Positions 57,143-64,000 of a stretch of 64,000 nt of DNA are shown here, one piece after another. Source of the stretch: Rapana venosa (Eukaryota; Mollusca; Gastropoda; Neogastropoda; Muricidae). The stretch covers positions 55,440,026 through 55,504,025 of the forward strand of contig CM054154.1 in assembly GCA_028751875.1 (NCBI GenBank). The letters run 5' to 3'. The notes below the pieces were generated by a model that did not search any database, was not told the origin of the DNA, and saw nothing but the letters and a program-made list of their open reading frames with translations. Positions within the stretch are counted from its first letter, which is position 1. The number at the start of each line of letters is the position of its first letter. The translations under genes were made by a program, and so were the position numbers.

Positions 57143-58300
57143 TCAGAGGTAGGAGAGTGCAGTTTTGTGGAGACATTTGTAACAGAGGGTACTGATCTTA
57201 TAATCTACTCTCTGTGGCACAGGCAGCCAGTGGAGAGATCGCAAGAGAGGGGTAATGTGCTCAGATTTGTTCTTTCTGAGAACTAGTCGAGCTGCAGAGT
57301 TTTGTATACGTGGAAGGGAGTGGATAGATGATGCTGGCAGACCAGACAAAAGAGAATTGCAATAGTGCAGACGTGAAAGAATGAGAGAAGTGACAAGTTT
57401 GGCTGTTGCATCTGTGGACAGGTACTTTCGAATTGCATTAATACCCCTAATTGATAGTAGCAGGACTGACAGGTCTGGGTGATTAATTTTTGCATAGAGA
57501 GTCTGTTGTCGATAACAACACCTAGATACTTCACAGAAGTGGATAGATGTAATGCCGAGTTCTATATAAGCTGTTGTAATGGAAGAGAGTTTGTGTTTGG
57601 TCCCTACGAGCATGGCTTCGGTTTTATCTGCATTTAGCTGTAATTTGTTCTGTGTCATCCAGTTTTGAATATCTTCAAAGCAGTGGGCCATATTTGTCAG
57701 TAGAGAAGGCAGATTTTCAGGAGTAACACTGCCTTGAATCTGAGAGTCATCTGCATAAAAATGATGGTTGATTTAATGACGGTTTATTAAATGTGACAGT
57801 AAGGCAGTGTAAAGAGTGAAAAGAACAGGGCCTAGAACTGATCCCTGTGGGACTCCACATTCCAGTTTGGCAGGTATTGATTGAATCTTGTTTACTGCAA
57901 CTGTCTGGAATCGGTCAGTAAGGTATGAATTAAACCAGGTGAGGGCTGTGCCAGTAACACCGAACGTTTTTTGAAGACGGGAAAGAAGAATTGAGTGGTC
58001 TATAGTATCGAAGGCTGCTGACAAGTCGAGAAGAGTGAGAAGAGAGATTTTTCCTGAGTCAGAAGCGAGTAGAAGCGTGTTTAAAGTGCGTACTAGGGTG
58101 GTTTCAGTGCTGTGGTTGACGGGATAGGCAGACTGAAACTCAGGAAGAAGATTGTTGGAGAGAATGTGGTTGTTGAGCTGTTTGAGAACTACTTTTTCAA
58201 GGACTTTAGAAATAAAAGATAGATTGGACACAGGTCTATAATTCTACAGAATGTTAGGGTCAAGGTCATGCTTTTTGAGTAGAGGTGTGACTATACCAGT
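57143..58300 (-). pseudogene. LINE reverse transcriptase, nearly open
   Basis: Reads NYRPVSNLSFISKVLEKVV, LLTLLDLSAAFDTIDHSILL, GVPQGSVLGPVLF, FYADDSQIQGSV and NKLQLNADKTEAMLVG. These are the fingers, palm (first Asp in DLSAAFD, catalytic Tyr-Ala-Asp-Asp) and thumb of a non-LTR reverse transcriptase. Two in-frame stops interrupt it, one before NYRPVS (near 58244) and one in LINRH*INHHFYADD (57773-57775). Both sides of the second stop are in the same frame, so it looks like a point change. Downstream LHYCNSLLSGLP and LHWLPVPQRVDYKI complete the typical C-terminal region. Confidence 0.85.
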
Positions 58301-58423
58301 TTTGAGAGATGATGGTAAATTTCCTGAAACAAGAGATGAGTTCACTATTTTCGTGATAGCGGGTATAAGTTGTGGTAGGCACTGTGTGAAAAGAGAAGCA
58401 GGTATGGGATCAAGATCACATGA

Positions 58424-58687
58424 TTATATAGTCATTTCTTTCGGAATTGTCATGATTTCTTTTTCACTTGTCGGATGAAAGAAATGGAGAGGAGTGCCAG
58501 AGAATTGGGGATCAGGAAGTGCAGGCTGGAAAGGAGTCTGATCCAAACTAGAGCGATTGTTATGGACCTTTTCAGAAAAGAATGCAGAAAATATAGAAGG
58601 AAGTTCAGAGTGGTTGTAAATGGAAGGCAGAGGGCTTGCCTTCACAGATCCAAGAAGAGTAGATGTGAGGGAAAAGAGATATTTCAT
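58424..58687 (-). pseudogene. LINE linker between endonuclease and RT
   Basis: ELPSIFSAFFSEKVHNNRSS is typical of the segment between the endonuclease and reverse transcriptase of CR1/L2-like elements. It is in frame with the RT. Confidence 0.6.
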
Positions 58688-59204
58688 ACACGTGGCATCA
58701 AGAACTTGAGAAGAGTGATAATTTGTTTTTTCTGAAAGAATTACAGATTTGACTTTGTTTACTTGTTTTCGAAAGAGCTACTTATTAATTTCCATTTTTG
58801 ATTTTCGCCACTACCGCTCTAGTTGCCTGCGTTTGCGCTTTGCAACCAGGATGTCATGGGTGTACCATGGCACACATGGCCTATCAGTCAGGAGACGGTC
58901 AGTGGGAGGTGCATGCTCATCAAGCAATTGGCTGAGAACATCATTGTAGTGTTTAGAGGGATTATTGTTGTCAGAGGTTTGTGATAGGCGTTCAGCAGCT
59001 TGTTAATAGAAAGTTTGAATATCTATGGCCTTGAGGTTGCAACGGGTGCCATACTTTTTCTTTCTGATAGGCTTTGCGATGTTTAGAGAGAAAAGAACAG
59101 CGGAATGATCAGAAAGTAGTTCATCAGTGATAGATACAGATGTGACGAGATCTTGGGAAACATCTGTAATTAGCCAGTCTAAAATATGTCCTGATCTGTG
59201 CGTT

Positions 59205-59508
59205 GCTTCGTCCTTCGGGTGGGACTGTGGACCAAGGCCCCGTGTACGAACACATGCAGAGCATCTTGCGCACACGTTGGGTCCAGTTCCGCTTTTCGAA
59301 AGAGTAGGCCATTGTGTGCCGGTGGGGACGGATGACAGGGTTTGAGGGGCCGCATACACACGGGGACTGGATGTAGAGGAGAGCACATGGGTGCTTGTTT
59401 CATTTTCCTCGATATAAAAAAAAAAGGCATCTGAGCGCTTTGATTTGTTGCTTTACAAGATTCAGCTGAAATTCCATAGATTATTATCATTATTATTATT
59501 ATTTACCA
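59205..59508 (+). mobile_element. SINE-B-type 3' part with LINE-type tail, in LINE endonuclease
   Basis: GCACACGTTGGGTCCAGTTC, GTAGGCCATTGTGTGCCGG and CGGGGACTGGATGTAGAGG match the SINE-B 3' half. The sequence then continues with GAGCGCTTTGATTTGTTGC, AAGATTCAGCTGAAATTCCA and (ATT)n, the SINE-C/LINE tail. It may be two adjacent insertions or a fused element. Confidence 0.65.
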
Positions 59509-59887
59509 GCTGAGAAAGAGAATGGTTTGACAAAGAAAGAGAAAGACGTTTGATATCAGAAGAAGACTGGTTATCAAATGGAAGTTTAAGTCAACGAGAA
59601 TGATAAGCTTTCTGGGAGAGAGGCTGTAGTGATCCAGGAGTGACTGAAACTCTTGATGGAAAATGGAAAATGTCAGATTATTCTTACGGTTTGGAGGTGG
59701 ACGGTAAAGACAGCAGAAAGTAATAGAGTGGCCAGGTGTGTTGAAGTTGAGTTCACAGACTTCCAAAGATTCAGGTGAGAAAGGAAGGGAGTGACAGAAA
59801 GAAAGAGTAAGTAAGTCTTCAATTTTAACGTCTTTGCACTTTAAGTGATACCAGACGGCCCTAAAATAGGAGACTGAATGAAAGAGA

Positions 59888-59924
59888 TAGATAGATAGAT
59901 AGATCTACTCTGTGTGTTGCGTGC

Positions 59925-60000
<76 letters not shown>
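59888..60000. repeat. (GATA)n and (GT)n microsatellite
   Basis: GATAGATAGATAGAT at 59887-59902, then (GT)n to 60000. It interrupts the endonuclease frame. Confidence 0.9.
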
Positions 60001-60005
<5 letters not shown>

Positions 60006-60797
60006 AAGAGTAATAACAAGGAGGAATAACAAGAAAGAGCAGGTTCGAGTGTGTCTTTATAAACGATGGCAATGCCACCTCCACGGGAGGGTCGGGGAAG
60101 AGAAAGAGTTTTATAACCAGGTGGTGTCAGTTGTTTTATTTTCGGTTCATGACCGTGTGGTTTTAACCAGGTTTCTGTAAGAAATGTTAGATCAATATTC
60201 TTTTCAGAGATGAAATCAGAAATGAGATCAGCTTTACCTTCTGGGCAGACAGATTGCACGTTGAACAAGCACATGTGAAGGATGTTAGAGGGAGGCAGAG
60301 AGGTGTAGAAGCTGGTGAAAGAACTGAGGAAGTTTGGGGGTTTACAGTTTCACATACACCATGATACACATTATCAGAACACGTTTTATCAAAGCCATTG
60401 TCACGCTCCATAAGGGATTGTGGCTAACCCCCCACCCATGCCCTCTCTAACTATCTTCCCGACAACACCAAACACAGAAAACCAAAGAAAAAGTTCCAGA
60501 CTTTACTTTCCAAAAATCCATAAACAATCACATCAGATAAATACTTACAGACACACACATTCAATCACCAACCACACTCTATACTTTATCCATAATACCC
60601 TCCCCTCCTCTGCACAGTCCAGAAACCAGCCTGATGAATATTCTTCTCCCACTTCCCTCAGTCACAATATGTCCCCTACATACAAACACCGAGGGATAGT
60701 TCAGGGTAGGCTGAAGTCCACAAGGCTGGTCACGGGTAGACAAGGCAGCAGGGATAAGGGAAACGGGTCAAAGGGGAAAAAGGTGGATCCAGGGAAC

Positions 60798-62144
60798 AAA
60801 GGGGCAGAGGGTCAAGGGACAAGCCGTCGGCGACTCTTCAGGGCACACCGGGCTGCACCCTCTCCAGGCACGACTCCACCGCTGGAGGCTCCCACAGGAA
60901 CCTGGAACAGGCAATACTTGCCGTTCCTCAGCATACGCCCAAGACTAGCGCTAAGGCGACTAGGGTTATTTCCCTTGCGTCCTCCAGGTTGACAATTAGT
61001 CTATTAAGCCCAAAACTCCATCATATATCCCCAAGGAATCATTTATATTCCGAATCTAAATCACGTCTAATGTATACTATATTATTATGTATGCTCAAAC
61101 ACAGTTAAGTTAAAATACTTTAAAAAAATATTCTTCCACAAAAGAGAATTGTCTTACAGAAAACCAATAAAAACCACATAAAGGTAAAGGTAAAGGAGTC
61201 CCATAACCTATAAGGTCGTAGGGGAGCGAGGCGTCAGAGACCTAACTTCTCTAGGGCCAGCGTATTGAGGGTGGCGCCCATCTCCTTTCCCTCGCTGCTT
61301 TACCTTCCCTGACCCTAAAGAGGGCAGGTACCCATTTACAGCTGGGTGAACTGGGGGAATTGTACTGAAGCCAAGGCGCGCAAACGGTCACCCATCCAAC
61401 TGGTAACCACTCTCCACGCTGCTTAACTTGGCTGGGGGAAAGCGAGTGCTCCGACCACTGAGCTATCCCGTCCCACATACAGCCGCTTATTACGCAAAAT
61501 TGCACTAAATCCCAAATCAATCAGGGCTCACCCATATGATTAACCTTAAGAATCACGGAGTGTTCTAAACACTAGTGAGACCTCTCTCTAGACAAAACAA
61601 ATAAAGGGGCAGAGGGTCAAGGACAAGCTGTCGGCGACTCTTCAGGGCACACCGGGCTGCACCCTCTCCAGGCACGACTCCACCGCTGGAGGCTCCCACA
61701 GGAACCTGGAACAGGCAATACTTGCCGTTCCTCAGCATACGCCCATAACTAGCGCTAAGGCGACAAGGGTTATTTCCCCTCGTGTCCACCGACAATTGAC
61801 AATTTGTCTATTAAGCCAAAAAGTCCATCATGTATACCCGAGGAATCATTTACATTCCGAATCTAAATCACGTCTAATGTATACTATATAATTCATCATC
61901 ATCAGTCCACTGACTATATAATTGTGTATGCTCAAATACAGTTAAGTAAAAATACTTTTTAAAATATTCTTCCACAAAAGAGAATTGTCTTACAGAAAAC
62001 CAATAACAACCACATACAGCCGCTTATTACGCAAAATTGCACTAAATCCCAAATCACTCAGGACTCATCCATATTGATTAACCTTAAGAATTACGAGTGT
62101 TCTAAATACTAGTGAGACCTCTCTTTAGACAAAACATTAGCTTT
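60798..62144. repeat. Tandem duplication, ~0.5-kb unit, two copies
   Basis: Copy 1 (60798-61598) and copy 2 (61603-62144) share AAAGGGGCAGAGGGTCAAGG, CTCTTCAGGGCACACCGGGC, CGTCTAATGTATACTATA and AGTGAGACCTCTCT. Copy 1 contains the inserted SINE-F. Copy 2 has an extra ~29 bases near 61891-61919 (TCATCATCATCAGTCCACTG). The repeat lies in the leader region of the minus-strand LINE, so it may be a promoter repeat of that element. Confidence 0.9.
61181..61472 (-). mobile_element. SINE-F: tRNA-like plus 5S-rRNA-like head, with target-site duplication
   Basis: Minus strand: GGGACGGGATAGCTCAGTGG (61472-61453) carries a tRNA A box. It is followed by AAGTTAAGCAGCGTGG and then TTGGATGGGTGACCG (61430-61385), which are the A-box and C-box signatures of 5S rRNA genes. 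A core CACCCAGCTGTAAATGGGTA follows, like that of SINE-A, and a CCTTTACCTTTACCTTT tail ends the 292-bp element. CCACATA flanks both sides (61174-61180, 61473-61479). The empty site in the adjacent tandem copy (62010-62016) has it once, which proves the boundaries. Confidence 0.85.
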
Positions 62145-62396
62145 AAAAACATATATTAAAGAACGTATCCCATTGTTCACTAAAGGAGAAACCTAAGCCT
62201 GCCCAATATTCCATAAACCTAAAGACAGAAGAAATCTCCCTCGAAAACATTCTACATTAATTTGTTCAAGAACCACTATCTAAGCACTGCATTGACACAA
62301 GACACTCAATGACAACAACCACAACGGCACAAAGAACCGTCACAGAACTCAATCATATCTACGGAACATCCCTCACCTGTCACTGAGAAAGAACAA

Positions 62397-62690
62397 AGTG
62401 CACTCCTGCACCCCAGGAAAGACGTTGACAAAACGGACAGCACAGCACAACGAAGAAGAACGTAGACTGGTTCCCGGGAGCCTGAACCACTCAAAGATGA
62501 ATGCTCCCCTCTGGTCTCCAAGCAGAGACACCACACCACAGGAAGTACAGTACACTCCTGCACCTCGAGGAAGACGTTGACAGGACGGACACAACGTAAC
62601 AACAAAGAACGAAGACCGGGTTCACAGGCGCCTGAACTACTCCAAGTGCTGCTCCCCCCTGCTCTCCAAATAGAGAGACAACATCACGCG
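62397..62690. repeat. ~153-bp tandem repeat, two diverged copies
   Basis: GTGCACTCCTGCACCCCAGG..GACGTTGACA at 62397 and GTACACTCCTGCACCTCGAG..GACGTTGACA at 62550, with parallel GGTTCCCGGGAGCCTGAAC and GGTTCACAGGCGCCTGAAC blocks. It is part of the LINE leader or a separate repeat. Confidence 0.8.
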
Positions 62691-63079
62691 GCGCCCAACA
62701 GCCCAGCTGGAACGGCGACCAGCGAACTTCAGCCAAAGACTGAATCTCCTCCTCCTCCCTCAAGTCAAGACCTCCTCCAATTTAAAGCTGCTGCTACTCA
62801 GCATATGAAGCAAACCCTAACTCACGACCAGGAACTTCACAAGAAGCTAACATGCATGCAAAATTGCAGAGAAAAGGGAATGTGCATGCCACTAAGCTGG
62901 AGTTCACCATGTATGTAAAAAATGCGAACGTGAACACAGAAAGACACCAGCATCCAGACACACAGAGAAATGGCACTGAGTAATGCACGGAATTATGCCA
63001 GAATTATGCCAACTGTGACAGCCATAAACACAGGAAGAAGCAGATGGATCAGAGGGAAGCGAAGCAGTGTTGTCCTTGG

Positions 63080-63355
63080 TTACTGTGGTAGCGGTAGTGA
63101 CGTCAGAAATGAGGATGGAGAGGGATGATGTCTGCCGGCACGATGACGTCTGCCGGCACGGGTACCTCGTCTAGTTTTGCAGTGGTTGATTCCTAAGGTT
63201 GAAATGTGTTGTTTAAGTCTGTTTGGTATGTTGTAAAACCCATGTGAGAGAAAAGCTCTCATATCTTCTGCAGTTAGTGTCATATCGGTGGAAGAAGGAA
63301 CACTGGGTAGTTGTGGTGGGGGATATCTGAGTTGTGCTTCACTGCAATTTTTCAC
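63080..63355 (-). pseudogene. LINE N-terminal coding part
   Basis: Reads PSSTDMTLTAEDMRAFLSHG and ISTLGINHCKTRRGTRAGRR. A basic RRGTRAGRR stretch ahead of the endonuclease is common in CR1/L2-like elements. About 2.7 kb of repeat-rich sequence separates it from the endonuclease. Confidence 0.5.
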
Positions 63356-63576
63356 CTGGCAGCAGGGTTACAGTAAAATGGGTCACAAGGACCAGCAATG
63401 TCAGTTGAACACAAATGGTACAGTAAGTTGAAACTCCAGAAATTTATCAGAAAATGAAAATTATAAATTAAAGTAATTCGAAAAGTAAATAATATGAAGG
63501 AAAACCAATCTGACCAGTCAATGCACGGTGAAATCACAAACACGTAGATATAAAATTTGTTTTGCTGAATGAAGAA

Positions 63577-63743
63577 AAATGCACAAAGACATCACTCAAA
63601 CACAGAGTCACACCCTGCTTCCATCCAGCTCAAAGGCCAATCACTTATCAAACAAATGTTCTTTTTGTGATGTGTCCCTGTGCCGTCATGGTAATGATTG
63701 TTTTAGAGACTACCATGACCAAAATATTGTGGGTGGACAGTAG
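63577..63743 (+). pseudogene. piggyBac transposase C-terminal zinc-binding end
   Basis: In the frame through 63657 it reads NKCSFCDVSLCRHGNDCFRD then YHDQNIVGGQ and a stop near 63741. The CxxC..LC....CF..YH pattern is the cysteine-rich C-terminal domain of piggyBac-like transposases. It is on the same strand as, and completes, the fragment at 55754-56540. The true stop codon right after supports this as the protein's end. Confidence 0.7.
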
Positions 63744-63744
63744 T

Positions 63745-64000
63745 TCTGTAATGATTTGTGTTTGTCACACCTATGTGGGGACAATGGTGACACTGTGACA
63801 TCACTGTACAAAGTAGCTTTATGTACATTCACAGATGTGTGTTGAATACATGTATACAGACACAAACTGTATTATAACAATTGGAAATTGCCTTTTTGTG
63901 ACTTGTTTTAAAAGGAAAACTACTGAGCAAAACTTGTGTACCCTCAAGACATTGTATAAAACAACATATGTTTTGGTGACATTGTGTGACACATTCTTGG
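63745..64000. other. Probable piggyBac 3' flank, no gene
   Basis: Non-coding sequence after the transposase stop. Terminal inverted repeats and a TTAA target site could not be confirmed within the window. Confidence 0.4.

Larger units (their letters stand above)
59020..60274 (-). pseudogene. LINE apurinic-like endonuclease, split by insertions
   Basis: FNVQSVCPEGKADLISDFIS and LTFLTETWL (60260-60150) form the N-terminal part. GHSITFCCLYRPPPNRK and LIILVDLNFHL (59730-59580) the middle. HRSGHILDWLITDVSQD with DELLSDHSAVLFSL (59200-59090) carries the terminal Ser-Asp-His motif of the exonuclease-endonuclease-phosphatase fold. A GATA/GT microsatellite block (59888-60000) and a SINE (59205-59508) break it. 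Confidence 0.75.

Noticed and set aside
61251..61520. 89-residue minus-strand protein
   Set aside because: It is the translation of a tRNA/5S-headed SINE, a common false ORF.

Overview
The window looks like eukaryotic intron and intergenic DNA, probably from a marine mollusc and most likely a gastropod. This is inferred from exons with consensus splice sites, several tRNA-derived SINE families, a CR1/L2-like LINE, DIRS, Ty3/gypsy and piggyBac remnants, and a very high load of micro- and minisatellites. There are no bacterial operons, rRNA genes or CRISPR arrays. Two runs of exactly 500 N (10839-11338 and 30234-30733) are scaffold joins. Sequence before each join, and most of 1-7990, is rich in homopolymer-length differences and indels compared with cleaner copies elsewhere in the window, so part of it may be unpolished long-read sequence.

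Layout. Positions 1-6240 hold two imperfect tandem copies of a ~2.4 kb block (GT-rich sequence, a 20-bp minisatellite, two SINEs, a G-rich repeat), followed by a 35-bp satellite. Positions 6450-7990 are a degraded copy of the segment found cleanly at 11339-14960. That clean segment ends in an exon of an ABHD2-like alpha/beta hydrolase (14591-14790), with a 3.1 kb 34-bp minisatellite directly upstream. A phase-compatible exon at 17470-17799 probably supplies an acidic C-terminal tail to the same protein. Positions 18-30 kb are SINE fragments and minisatellites, including a 4 kb array of 39-bp and 25-bp units (23.65-27.64 kb).

The largest coding feature is a 2.4 kb terminal coding exon (33322-35759) of a low-complexity Ser/Pro-rich protein. 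It carries two SRIP motifs of the EB-binding SxIP type. It starts 12 bases after a GTG-rich array, and a splice donor lies two bases past its stop codon, suggesting a spliced 3' UTR whose next exon starts at 37847. Positions 38-49 kb are non-coding with simple repeats, a short Ty3/gypsy fragment between direct repeats, and several small tandem arrays. A ~0.6-0.8 kb inverted duplication (29555-30233 and 48720-49550) brackets this gene.

Positions 50-64 kb are a transposon graveyard with readable nesting: a decayed DIRS-like element with a LINE tail inserted in it and a fold-back; an LTR remnant; and an internally deleted piggyBac transposase whose last coding piece is 7 kb away (63.6-63.74 kb), because a minus-strand LINE (about 56546-63550) lies between. 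Inside the LINE are further SINE insertions, including one with a sequenced empty site alongside and an unusual tRNA/5S-rRNA hybrid head. No operon-like cooperation is seen. The genes are the 3' ends of two unrelated transcription units on the plus strand, in repeat-dominated DNA.
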